A stretch of DNA of 25,414 nucleotides from Hadesarchaea archaeon (GCA_014361095.1 JACIWF010000005.1:1-25414); one strand, 5' to 3'; numbered from the stretch's first letter, positions 8,474 to 16,345 are shown. Notes: generated by a model from the letters alone, not told the origin. Numbers and translations are program-made.

Positions 8474-8623
8474 CTATTTTTCAACACTGATTTCTATTTT
8501 TTTCCAGTCCTTTTTAATGCCGCGGAGCGAGGTCACTGCTCCAACTATAGCACCGCTTAATATTTTCATGACGAACTCGTTCAGTTCAATTTCCTCGCCA
8601 TCGACCGAGAGCTTGACGTTCAC
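8474..8623 (-). CDS. small conserved archaeal-type protein, 49 residues
   Basis: A short leftward frame, starting MNVKLSVDGEEIEL and ending KIEISVEK. It has a beta strand with a charged turn, a central hydrophobic helix (FVMKILSGAIVGAVTSLRGI) and a final strand, a plausible beta-alpha-beta mini-domain. The GTG start is preceded by GGTGAT three bases upstream, a good match to the archaeal anti-Shine-Dalgarno. A possible TATA (TTTTTAT, near 8655 on this strand) lies at a workable distance. From memory, similar proteins of about 50-60 residues with an N-terminal VDGxEIxLNxFV pattern occur as hypotheticals in several euryarchaea. Function unknown. Convergent with the synthetase/GNAT gene (4-bp gap) and divergent from the DUF2178/XRE pair. 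Confidence 0.7.
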   Translation of the reverse strand: MNVKLSVDGEEIELNEFVMKILSGAIVGAVTSLRGIKKDWKKIEISVEK

Positions 8624-8712
8624 TCCATCACCAGCTTAATTTTGGGGGTCAGGATAAAAAGAAATTTGTCACGGGCATGATTTCAGCCCAATAAACTTAA
8701 CAAAAAGTAAAG

Positions 8713-8739
8713 TTTAAATAACATAATGTAATCTATGTT
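8713..8739 (+). promoter_or_regulatory. TATA box with overlapping inverted repeat, probable autoregulated promoter
   Basis: TTTAAATA (8713-8720) is followed directly by a perfect inverted repeat AACATA-N8-TATGTT (8720-8739). The repeat fills the stretch between the TATA box and the predicted start near 8743. A regulator bound there would block polymerase, and the XRE protein encoded two genes downstream is the natural candidate. Confidence 0.5.
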
Positions 8740-8754
8740 TAACATGGTGGGAGG

Positions 8755-9138
8755 GTGGCTGTTCGTTACAATTCTTGTAGACGGGCAATAATGGTAGCAG
8801 TTGCCGGTCTTGTTGCTTTGTCGGCCATCACCGGTGAATTTTTAATAGCGTTGTTTTCGGTGGTTGCCGGTCTGCTGTTTTTGTACCTGCTCAAAAGTAG
8901 AGCTGGGAGGGCACTCGTTGATGAAAGAGCCTATAAAATAAGCGAGGTGGCATCTAGAAGGACGATTCAGGTCGTTGGCATAGTCTCCGCAATTGTTGGG
9001 CTCTCCATGGTTGGATTGAGCAGGATCGGGTATCCGAAGCTTTTGGAAGCTGGTCTTTCGCTCGCCTATTTTTCAGCCATTTTGATTTTGACGTATATCG
9101 CATTTTACCGATACTACGCCAAGAAGTTTGGGGATTAG
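8755..9138 (+). CDS. DUF2178-type small membrane protein
   Basis: A 127-residue integral membrane protein with four predicted hydrophobic segments: about 10-26, 27-46, 70-90 and 96-116. Between the second and third lies a charged loop containing DERAYKISEVASRRT, the feature I associate with DUF2178 proteins, which typically sit beside a small XRE regulator as here. The GTG at 8755 keeps the full first helix, but GGGAGG directly abuts it; an ATG at 8791 is an alternative. A second ATG at 8744 opens a 15-codon frame that stops overlapping that ATG, so translation initiation is unclear. Function unknown; probably a membrane partner or target of the co-transcribed regulator. Confidence 0.75.
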   Translation: MAVRYNSCRRAIMVAVAGLVALSAITGEFLIALFSVVAGLLFLYLLKSRAGRALVDERAYKISEVASRRTIQVVGIVSAIVGLSMVGLSRIGYPKLLEAGLSLAYFSAILILTYIAFYRYYAKKFGD

Positions 9139-9143
9139 CGATT

Positions 9144-9347
9144 ATGAAAAATAGACTCAAGGTTTACCGGGCGATGCATGATTTGACCCAGGAGGATCTT
9201 GCGGAGAGGCTGGGGGTGACGAGGCAGACCATAATAGCCATTGAAAAGGGAAAATATGACCCATCGCTGTCGCTGGCTTTCAAAATAGCCCGATTTTTTA
9301 AAAGTAAGATTGAGGATATTTTCATTCCAGATGGGGAGGAAACCTAG
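9144..9347 (+). CDS. XRE-family (Cro/CI-like) transcriptional regulator
   Basis: A 67-residue protein consisting almost entirely of one helix-turn-helix domain. LTQEDLAERLGVTRQTI (14-30) is the HTH core, and EKGKYDPSLSLAFKIA (34-49) is the characteristic continuation. The C terminus (KIEDIFIPDGEE) is typical of the small YozG-like group. It begins 5 bp after the stop of the DUF2178 gene, so the two are co-transcribed. It probably binds the inverted repeat in their common promoter at 8720-8739 (inference). Confidence 0.92.
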   Translation: MKNRLKVYRAMHDLTQEDLAERLGVTRQTIIAIEKGKYDPSLSLAFKIARFFKSKIEDIFIPDGEET

Positions 9348-9384
9348 TTTTTTCAGTTTGCCTATTTTAGCGGCGGCTGCATCT

Positions 9385-9407
9385 TGAGAAAGTGTTCTCA
9401 CTTTTTT
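9385..9407 (+). terminator. hairpin plus T-run after the XRE gene
   Basis: TGAGAA-AGTG-TTCTCA followed by C and six T residues. It lies 38 bp past the regulator's stop codon; a T6 run also sits immediately after that stop. It is consistent with factor-independent termination. Confidence 0.45.
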
Positions 9408-9510
9408 CAAAAATGCTTAAATCTCACATAGGTGCGGGGAGAGGATTCGCGCCCCCTTTTTCTGGCAAATTAAGGCCGAAGGCGGTTTTAAATCTTTTTC
9501 TCGTCTCTTG

Positions 9511-9642
9511 ACGGCCTATTTTGAGCCATCAAACATGAACCCCCGGTGATGTTCCGGCCTCTGGCGAGCGGTTCGCGTGGTGTTCGGTTGCAAAATATAT
9601 TGCAATCAACACCGCGTCCGTGACATTTCGGTTCGTTTTTTT
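9511..9642 (+). ncRNA. candidate structured noncoding RNA
   Basis: This intergenic stretch has a TATA-like TTTTAAAT (9486-9493) about 26 bp before a start near 9511-9516, and a T7 run at 9636-9642 that could end the transcript. Inside is a nearly uninterrupted hairpin at 9575-9617: a 10-bp lower stem (GCGTGGTGTT/AACACCGCGT), one bulged C, an 8-bp upper stem (GGTTGCAA/TTGCAATC) and a 6-nt loop. ACGG at 9511 can pair with CCGT at 9618-9621 to close the whole element. No convincing reading frame is present, and I do not recognise a known RNA family; a GTGATG near 9546 and GTGA near 9620 only loosely resemble C/D boxes. It could instead be an operator-like palindrome or leader for the gene at 9771. 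Confidence 0.35.
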
Positions 9643-9689
9643 CGCAATCCAAAGTTATCTTTTCCATACTTGAGAAAAATGGGGAAGGG

Positions 9690-9708
9690 ATTTTTAAAAT
9701 TTAAAAAT
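9690..9708. promoter_or_regulatory. AT-rich palindrome in the promoter region of the UPF0182 gene
   Basis: A perfect 9-1-9 palindrome (ATTTTTAAA-A-TTTAAAAAT), 62 bp before the gene start. It contains TATA-like sequence on both strands. A second TATA-like ACATATAG at 9727-9734 is better placed for a short leader to the ATG at 9771. Confidence 0.4.
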
Positions 9709-9770
9709 TTTTAGAGAACCCAAAAACATATAGGCGATTACCTCGCAGGATTTTATGGAGACAATACCTA

Positions 9771-12566
9771 ATGAAGATGCTAAATTCAGAAAGCGGCCAA
9801 TTCTTTTCTGGTAAGATTCTGTACATTTTACTAACATTAATTCTAATCCTCTCCGCTGTCCTGTTTGTCCTCCCTGGTTTACTGGTTGACTATTGGTGGT
9901 TCGAATCCATAGGATATCTTCAAGTTTTCATGATAAATCTCGAGTATCGGCTTCTCCTATTTTTCGTTGGCTGGATAGCGGCCTCGTTTTTTCTACTGCT
10001 CGCTTGGAGAACAGTCAAAAGGGCACTTAAGGGCAAGTTCTCAGCAACGGCTAACAATTTGTTCAAGGGCTTTTCAATAGTTGCAGGTATCTTAGTCGGC
10101 TTATCCTTCAGCGGCAATTACATGACTGTCCTGAGCTTTCTGAACAGGACCTCTTGGAACGTGGCCGACCCCATCTTCGCTCAAGATGTGTCCTTCTATG
10201 TCTTCACTCTCCCCTTTATTGAGATGGTGCTAAACTTGGTCGCCGTTGTCTCCGTGCTGGTTTTGGTCTCATCTGTTTTTGCATATGTTTCGGGCATAAC
10301 AGTTCTCGAGACAGACGCATACGGGAAAACCACCGCCAAAAGAAAAACGGGATTAATCTCTCCCAGTAAATTTCTCAGGTCCCGGCTGATTATTGGATCG
10401 CTGGCCATCCTGGTCGTGACGAGCGCCGCCTTCGTTTGGCTGAAGCGGTTCTCTTATTTATGGGGGTTCACCCCGGGCGCATCCGTTCCAACGCACGCGG
10501 ATTACATGGCCGTGAATTACCTCATCCCCTATACTTGGATCGAGTCCCTAGGTGTGATACTGCTCGGTGCCCTCGTAATATACGCAATTTTAAAGTTGGA
10601 AAGGCTCCGCGACTCAATAGATGGCAGGGGGCTTTCGGGTGTGAAAAAAGAGGTTGCCCTCCTAGCTGTCGTGATTATGATCTTATTTATAATCCCGACT
10701 GTGGTGTTCGGAGCAATCAATAACTTTTCAGTAAGGCCCAACGAACCAGGAATCCAGGAGCCCTATCTTGAGAGAACGATTGAGTTCACCAACATGGCTT
10801 ACGGTCTCGACAATATAATCAGGATAACCCATCTCCCTCGTTCCGACAGCCTGACCACTCAGGAAGCGCTGGAAAGCCCGACAGTGAAAAACGCCAGGAT
10901 AGTGGACTATCGGCCGGTTATGACATCTTATGAAGAGATGCAACGACTTAGGGCCTACTACGCTTTCTACGATGTGGATGTGGATCGCTACTTGGTGGGG
11001 GGTGAAAAACAACAAGTAGTTATCAGTGGGAGGGAGATGAGCTACAGCGATGGATGGCAGAATCAACACCTTTTTTTCACTCATGGTTTCGGAGCAGTGG
11101 TTTCACCTGCCAATCGAGTGGAGATCGATGGAACTCCCGTATTGGCTGTTAAGGATATTCCCCCAAAAAGCGAGTGGAGCGATATCGAGATCAGTAGCCC
11201 CAGGATATATTTCGGTGAAATGACGAACGATTACGCAATAGTGAACGCCAAGGACTTGGATGAGTTCGATTACCCGCTTGGAGAAACAAACGTGGGCTAC
11301 CGATATGAGTTCGACAGGGGGATTAAGTTGGATAGTATTTGGAAGAAGCTTTTCATCTGGTCCTACACTGGAGATCTCGAAATTATGGCCTCAGGTTATT
11401 TGAGCGAAGATTCCAGCCTCCTGCTTCACAGGAATATTCATTATCGAGTTGAGAAGATAGCTCCGTTTCTGCGCTTCGATTCCGACGCTCTTTTCTTCAT
11501 TGGACAAGATGGTGGACTTTACTACATCCTGAGCGGGATAACCGAGGCCAGCCGATATCCATATTCTTACTCTGATTTCAACGCCCCAGGTTACCTCTCC
11601 GACAGTGTGAAAGCTTTTGTGAAAGCTGATACCGGCGACGTGCAGTTTTATATTATAAACGATGATGACCCGATGGTCAGAACTTATTCAAAAATCTATC
11701 CAGGTATCTTCATAGATGGAGAGGAGATGTCGGAGGATTTCAGGAGACATCTGATATACCCAGATAGCCTGTTCGAAACGCAGATGCAAATCTTCAGCCG
11801 ATATCAGATGAGCGATTATCAGGCATTCTACCAGAAAGAGGATCTATGGTTGCCGGCGGAGGAAAAGTACCATGGAGCCGTCACGAGAGTAGAACCCTAC
11901 ACCATCCTTTTTGATGTCTCAAATATTCCTGGCCTCGAAAATTCGAGGGACGAATTCACCCTGATTCAGCCCTTCACTCCGTATGGAAAACAAAACATGC
12001 GAGCCTGGGTGGGGGTGGCCCAAGATCCAGGGAACTACGGCAAGATGTTTGTTCTTGAATTCCCCAAGGGCGAGCTTGAGAGGGGCCCGATGCAGGTGGA
12101 GGCGATAATCGACCAAGATGGGGAAATATCCGCGCAGTTCACTCTATGGGAAGGCGCGGGCAGCAGCGTTCTCAGAGGGAATTTGCTCGTCTTGCCAGTC
12201 GCTGGGGATATATTGTATATTGAGCCGGTCTACCTCAGCGCGGCAACTGTCCCATACCCTCAGCTCAGAAGAGTAGTGGCCGTTTACAAGGACAAGGCCG
12301 TCATGGAGGACAGCTTGGAGCAAGCCGTAATAGCGGCGTTGGGTGGCACAATCCCCGTCCCTCCTGTTGAAAATCGACCTGTGGACAACCAGCCCGTGGA
12401 AAACGTATACGCAACTTTAGTTGAAATTGTCCGGGAGCATTTAGAGCTGACGGACAAGTACCTCAGACTTATGAGCGAACGCAAGTATGCTGAGGCTGGA
12501 GTAGTGATGGAAAAGATCAGCGAACTGGAAGAGGAGATGAAAAAGCTGATTGCAATGCTGCCTTAA
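9771..12566 (+). CDS. UPF0182 family large membrane protein
   Basis: A 931-residue protein of the uncharacterised UPF0182 (COG1615) family. Seven hydrophobic segments occupy roughly residues 12-330: 14-36, 57-78, 97-115, 140-178, 204-224, 245-268 and 286-312. A long soluble, probably extracytoplasmic region (about 315-860) follows, rich in Tyr, Asp and Pro. It is succeeded by a proline/valine linker with a near-repeat (PVENRPVDNQPVENV, about 864-878) and a C-terminal charged helix likely to form a coiled coil. This layout and length match bacterial members (about 900-1000 residues). ATG 9771 is used, with a second ATG two codons on; GGAG lies at 9757-9760. The gene is monocistronic. Function is unknown for the family. 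Confidence 0.88.
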   Translation: MKMLNSESGQFFSGKILYILLTLILILSAVLFVLPGLLVDYWWFESIGYLQVFMINLEYRLLLFFVGWIAASFFLLLAWRTVKRALKGKFSATANNLFKGFSIVAGILVGLSFSGNYMTVLSFLNRTSWNVADPIFAQDVSFYVFTLPFIEMVLNLVAVVSVLVLVSSVFAYVSGITVLETDAYGKTTAKRKTGLISPSKFLRSRLIIGSLAILVVTSAAFVWLKRFSYLWGFTPGASVPTHADYMAVNYLIPYTWIESLGVILLGALVIYAILKLERLRDSIDGRGLSGVKKEVALLAVVIMILFIIPTVVFGAINNFSVRPNEPGIQEPYLERTIEFTNMAYGLDNIIRITHLPRSDSLTTQEALESPTVKNARIVDYRPVMTSYEEMQRLRAYYAFYDVDVDRYLVGGEKQQVVISGREMSYSDGWQNQHLFFTHGFGAVVSPANRVEIDGTPVLAVKDIPPKSEWSDIEISSPRIYFGEMTNDYAIVNAKDLDEFDYPLGETNVGYRYEFDRGIKLDSIWKKLFIWSYTGDLEIMASGYLSEDSSLLLHRNIHYRVEKIAPFLRFDSDALFFIGQDGGLYYILSGITEASRYPYSYSDFNAPGYLSDSVKAFVKADTGDVQFYIINDDDPMVRTYSKIYPGIFIDGEEMSEDFRRHLIYPDSLFETQMQIFSRYQMSDYQAFYQKEDLWLPAEEKYHGAVTRVEPYTILFDVSNIPGLENSRDEFTLIQPFTPYGKQNMRAWVGVAQDPGNYGKMFVLEFPKGELERGPMQVEAIIDQDGEISAQFTLWEGAGSSVLRGNLLVLPVAGDILYIEPVYLSAATVPYPQLRRVVAVYKDKAVMEDSLEQAVIAALGGTIPVPPVENRPVDNQPVENVYATLVEIVREHLELTDKYLRLMSERKYAEAGVVMEKISELEEEMKKLIAMLP

Positions 12567-12768
12567 TTGACTAAACAAGCAGTTGCCCAATCTCTCAATA
12601 TCGTGTATTTTCCCATTCGCGAGCAAACAGTCCATGTAGCAACTGGAGGATTTGAACCACAAACCGCTTTGAGCCGCCAAACCTGAACCCACAAAATATC
12701 ATCTGCCTTGTTTCAGGATCTCAACTCATCAAAAAATACGTAGGATAATTTTAACGCCATCACAAAAG

Positions 12769-12853
12769 TGCGGGGGAGGGGATTTGAACCCCCGAACCCC
12801 TACGGGACTGGCTCCTGAAGCCAGCGCCTTCAACCTGGCTTGGCTACCCCCGC
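12769..12853 (-). tRNA. tRNA-Leu, anticodon CAG
   Basis: An 85-nt class II tRNA. The acceptor stem is GCGGGGG/CCCCCGC with discriminator A. The D arm carries GCC...GGC. The anticodon stem CTGGC/GCCAG encloses TTCAGGA, giving anticodon CAG. There is an extended variable arm and a T arm with loop TTCAAAT. No CCA is encoded and no intron is present. It reads CUG codons. It is transcribed leftward from the TATA box at 12880-12886. Confidence 0.95.
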
Positions 12854-12879
12854 TCGTGAAAATCCTTTTACAGCAAAGC

Positions 12880-12886
12880 TTTAAAG
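12880..12886 (-). promoter_or_regulatory. TATA box of tRNA-Leu
   Basis: CTTTAAA on the minus strand, centred about 30 bp upstream of the mature tRNA 5' end and predicting a start a few bases before it. The surrounding gap (12567-12768 and 12854-12936) holds no other gene that I can support. Confidence 0.5.
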
Positions 12887-12936
12887 GTTAGCAGCAACCT
12901 TTATCAAAAAACAAATAGATTAATTTGGGGAACGTT

Positions 12937-14112
12937 ATGCCGGAGATTGACATCGTCTGGTGGATACTGGCGAGCATCATCTTCTTCGCAGTGATAACTC
13001 TACTCAGCCCGCAGATGATGTGGCTTCAGGCGCGTGCCGGTCTAACCCAGATGAGGAAGGCTGTGGTTGACCTCGATAAAATGGCCAAGGAAAGCAAAAA
13101 GATAGCGCTGAAGGCGATAATGAAGCACGGCAGGCCCAAGCAGGACGTTGAGAAAGAGTTCAGCGACTTTTTGGACTTCTTCGCCATCGAGCCGGTGAGC
13201 GAGGATCCGGTCGGAGTCCTGAAAAGGCTCGAGCACATACTCGACGTCAGGAACAAGCGCTTCAAGGACGCGATCGCCAGGCTGGCACCAAACGCCGACC
13301 CTGAAACCGCCGCTAACCTGGAAATGGCGATGGAGGGCGCGATGGCCAACTATACCCTGTACCGGCTGGTTCGCCACTTTTTAGTCCTGGCTGAAAAGAC
13401 GAAAAACATCCAGATCGTCATGCTGGTTCAGATGAATATTCCCTTCCTGAAGACATTTGCCAAGGCCTTTGTCGATGCCACCAAGGCCTTTGTTGAGGGC
13501 AAGCCTATAGGTGATGGTGTCGGCCCCCTAACCGTGGTAAAAATGGTCAAGGGAGCGAAGTTTTACGAGCCGGTGGAGGACACTGTCTACTCCGAGACAG
13601 AGTTTGAGGGGCGAAAGCTGCTAATAGTGAAGGCCAAGGGACCCGGAGGAAGGGTCGGCAAGCCGGGCGAGTTGATAGCCAGGCTGGCGAAGAAGCGGAA
13701 GGTGGCCCGAATAATCATGATCGATGCGGCCGGAAAGCTTGAGGGTGAGGCCAGCGGCGAGGTCGTGGAAGGAGTTGGTGCTGCCATCGGTGGTCCTCCG
13801 GTTGAAAAATACAAAATAGAAGAAATAGCGGTGAAGCGGAAGATACCAATCGATGCCATCGTGATCAAGGAGTCCTATACTGAGTCATTAAAACCGCTTA
13901 ACAAGAGATTGGCTAAGGGTGTGGATGAGGCCGTTGAAAGAGTCAAGAATGCCATCAGACAGCGCACCAAGCCCGGTGACACCGTCATCGTGGCCGGAAT
14001 AGGGAATACCATCGGTATTGGACAGAGCGCCAAAGATCTGCCCACAGAGTTTCCCACTCCAGCGGAAGAGAAAAAAGATGAGATAGAATCCACTTATCTT
14101 CCGGTACGATGA
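12937..14112 (+). CDS. DUF1512 family protein, membrane-anchored
   Basis: A 391-residue archaeal protein of unknown function. One N-terminal transmembrane helix (about 6-24, VWWILASIIFFAVITLL) anchors a large charged domain. The middle is helical. The C-terminal half contains the glycine-rich GKPIGDGVGPL region (about 186-196), GPGGRVGKP, and a final IVAGIGNTIGIGQ motif, which I associate with DUF1512. An upstream in-frame TTG (12925) would add four residues; ATG 12937 is preferred, with GGGGAA shortly before it. It is followed 43 bp later by EF-2, which has its own TATA box, so operon membership is uncertain. The conserved glycine loops suggest nucleotide or phosphate binding, but that is speculation. 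Confidence 0.78.
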   Translation: MPEIDIVWWILASIIFFAVITLLSPQMMWLQARAGLTQMRKAVVDLDKMAKESKKIALKAIMKHGRPKQDVEKEFSDFLDFFAIEPVSEDPVGVLKRLEHILDVRNKRFKDAIARLAPNADPETAANLEMAMEGAMANYTLYRLVRHFLVLAEKTKNIQIVMLVQMNIPFLKTFAKAFVDATKAFVEGKPIGDGVGPLTVVKMVKGAKFYEPVEDTVYSETEFEGRKLLIVKAKGPGGRVGKPGELIARLAKKRKVARIIMIDAAGKLEGEASGEVVEGVGAAIGGPPVEKYKIEEIAVKRKIPIDAIVIKESYTESLKPLNKRLAKGVDEAVERVKNAIRQRTKPGDTVIVAGIGNTIGIGQSAKDLPTEFPTPAEEKKDEIESTYLPVR

Positions 14113-14115
14113 TGC

Positions 14116-14126
14116 TATTTAAATAA
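14116..14126 (+). promoter_or_regulatory. TATA box of the EF-2 gene
   Basis: TATTTAAATAA, beginning just after the DUF1512 stop. The predicted start is near 14147, leaving a leader of about 9 nt; the GGAGTGG Shine-Dalgarno-like site is at 14144-14150. This suggests that EF-2 is separately transcribed. Confidence 0.55.
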
Positions 14127-14155
14127 TGGAGTTCATATTTCGTGGAGTGGTTTGA

Positions 14156-16345
14156 ATGAGACGATACAAGCACGTAGCGGATGTTCAAAAGCTGATGTGG
14201 GAGCCTGAGCACATCAGGAACATCGGCATAGTCGCCCATGTCGATCACGGCAAGACCACGTTGACCGACTCCTTGGTTGCCGCCTCAGGGATAATAAGTT
14301 TCGAACTCGCCGGTGATCAACTTTTCACAGATTTTTTGGACATCGAGCAGCAGCGAGGTATAACTGTTCAGACCTCTGCCGTCAGCCTCTCCCACACCTT
14401 TGATGGCCAGGAATATCTGATCAACCTTCTCGACACTCCGGGACATGTGGACTTCAGCGGTGACGTGACCAGAGCGCTCCGTGCGATTGACGGTGTGGTT
14501 GTGGTGATGGACGCCGTTGAAGGTGTGATGCCTCAGACGGAGACAGTGTTGAGGCAGGCACTAAGTGAACGGGTGCGTCCTGTTTTGTTCATTAATAAGG
14601 TTGACCGTCTCATCTCTGAACTCAAACTGACTCCAGAGGCAATGCAGGCCCGCTTTGTCAAGTTGATAACTAAGTTTAATGAGTTGATAAGGCGTTATGC
14701 CCATCCAGATGTCGCCGAGAAATGGTTGGTCAGCGTTGAAGCGGGATCGGTTGCCTTTGGCTCGGCCAAGGAGAAATGGGCGTTGTCCATCCCTCAGATG
14801 AGGAAAAAGAACATTAGCTTCAAGGACATCTTCAATGCTTACCAATCCGGGAATCAGGCGGAGCTCGCCAAGAAGAGTCCGGTGTACGAAGTTATCTTGG
14901 ATATGGTCATTAGGCACCTGCCCAACCCCAAGGAGGCTCAGGCCAGCCGCATTCCGGTCATCTGGAAAGGGGACCTCAACAGTGAGCTGGGGCGCGACAT
15001 GTTGAGCGCCAATCCTAATGGAAAAATCTGTATGGTCATAACCGACATCGTCGTTGACGAGCAGGCCGGCGTGATATCGACTGGCAGGGTTTTCTCAGGA
15101 ACTCTAGAGAAGGGTAAAACGGTCAGGCTGGTGGGTTTGGGGCAGGAAGCTCGCATCCAGCAGGTTAACGTTTACATGGGACCGGACCGGGTGATGGTGG
15201 ACAAGGTTCCGGCTGGCAATATCGCGGCCATAATCGGGATGAAAGATGCTATCGTCGGCGAGACCTTAATCGAGGCCGGCATTGAGGGTAAGGGTTTCGA
15301 GGAGCTCAGGTATATAAGCGAACCTGTGGTAACGGTGGCAGTCGAGCCCAAGAACTTCCAGGATCTCCCCAAGCTTGTTAATGAGCTGAAAAAGATATCT
15401 CGGGAGGATCCAAATGTTAAGGTGAAGATTAACGAGGAAACCGGAGAGTACCTCGTTTCTGGAATGGGTGAGGTGCACCTCGAGATTGTGGAATATAAAC
15501 TAAAGCAGGCCGGACTGGAGGTTAAAACATCCGAGCCAATCGTGGTTTACCGTGAAACACCGACCAAAAGGGCCGGTCCCGTTGAGGGCAAGTCTCCCAA
15601 CAGGCACAACCGCTTCATGATTGTTGTCGAACCGCTGGAGCCCCAGGTGATCAAAGCTATCGAGGAGGGCAAGATCAACGACAAGCAGGAGAGAAAGGAA
15701 CGGGCCAACCTGCTGAGGGAGCTGGGATGGGAAACGCATGAGGCCCGGAATATTGTCACCATAATCGGCCCCAATGTTCTGGTCGATGCGACTAAGGGGG
15801 TCCAGTATATGAATGAGGTTGAGGACTATATCATCGAGGCGTTTAAAGAAGTGGTCGAAGAAGGCCCCATCATGCGGGAGCCCATGCGCGGCTTGAAGGC
15901 CATGATAGTCGATGCCTCCTTACATGAGGATTCAGTGCACAGGGGTCCGGCACAGATAATTCCTGCCGTGAGGCGACCGATCCAGGCGGCAGTTCTTCTG
16001 GCAGAACCGACCTTGCTCGAGCCCTTGCTCAAGCTTGAGGTTCGCGTTCCCCAGGAGTTCATGGGTGGGGCTACCAAGGTAATTCAAGGACGACGTGGGA
16101 AGATTTTGAGCATGGAAGCCGAGGAAGACATCACGATAATAAAGGCATCGTTGCCCGTGGCCAACTCGTTTGGTCTCGCCGCCGAGCTTCGTTCTGAGAC
16201 GGAGGGCAGGGCGATTTGGGCGACGGAGTTCGATAGGTTTGAGGCGGCGCCAAAGGAACTTCAGGAACAGATCATCCGGGAGACACGAAAACGCAAGGGA
16301 CTAAAGCCGGAGCCACCTAAGCCCGAGGAATTCATGGAGAAATAA
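14156..16345 (+). CDS. fusA: translation elongation factor 2 (EF-2)
   Basis: The archaeal EF-2 GTPase that drives ribosomal translocation. Of its 729 residues, the G domain shows AHVDHGKT (27-34), the switch region QQRGITV, LDTPGHVDF and NKVD. Domains II-V follow, with SGMGEVHLEI in domain III and the VHRGPAQIIPAVRR loop in domain IV. His595 in that loop aligns with the residue modified to diphthamide in archaea and eukaryotes, so diphthamide synthesis genes are expected elsewhere in the genome. Length and N terminus are typical. The last 14 bp overlap the end of the convergent ksgA gene. Confidence 0.97.
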   Translation: MRRYKHVADVQKLMWEPEHIRNIGIVAHVDHGKTTLTDSLVAASGIISFELAGDQLFTDFLDIEQQRGITVQTSAVSLSHTFDGQEYLINLLDTPGHVDFSGDVTRALRAIDGVVVVMDAVEGVMPQTETVLRQALSERVRPVLFINKVDRLISELKLTPEAMQARFVKLITKFNELIRRYAHPDVAEKWLVSVEAGSVAFGSAKEKWALSIPQMRKKNISFKDIFNAYQSGNQAELAKKSPVYEVILDMVIRHLPNPKEAQASRIPVIWKGDLNSELGRDMLSANPNGKICMVITDIVVDEQAGVISTGRVFSGTLEKGKTVRLVGLGQEARIQQVNVYMGPDRVMVDKVPAGNIAAIIGMKDAIVGETLIEAGIEGKGFEELRYISEPVVTVAVEPKNFQDLPKLVNELKKISREDPNVKVKINEETGEYLVSGMGEVHLEIVEYKLKQAGLEVKTSEPIVVYRETPTKRAGPVEGKSPNRHNRFMIVVEPLEPQVIKAIEEGKINDKQERKERANLLRELGWETHEARNIVTIIGPNVLVDATKGVQYMNEVEDYIIEAFKEVVEEGPIMREPMRGLKAMIVDASLHEDSVHRGPAQIIPAVRRPIQAAVLLAEPTLLEPLLKLEVRVPQEFMGGATKVIQGRRGKILSMEAEEDITIIKASLPVANSFGLAAELRSETEGRAIWATEFDRFEAAPKELQEQIIRETRKRKGLKPEPPKPEEFMEK

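Noticed and set aside
9550..9624. 24-codon plus-strand frame (MFRPLASGSR...) through the hairpin region
   Set aside because: The frame is simply a by-product of the inverted repeat; no spaced Shine-Dalgarno and no protein-like pattern.
12441..12692. 83-codon minus-strand frame overlapping the end of the UPF0182 gene
   Set aside because: It is largely antisense to a confident gene, lacks a Shine-Dalgarno, and its product shows no domain pattern.
12681..12732. Possible C/D box sRNA on the minus strand downstream of tRNA-Leu
   Set aside because: A C-like TTGATGA and a CTGA D' box are present with a plausible guide between them, but C' is degenerate and the expected final CTGA is absent (the position reads CAGG).
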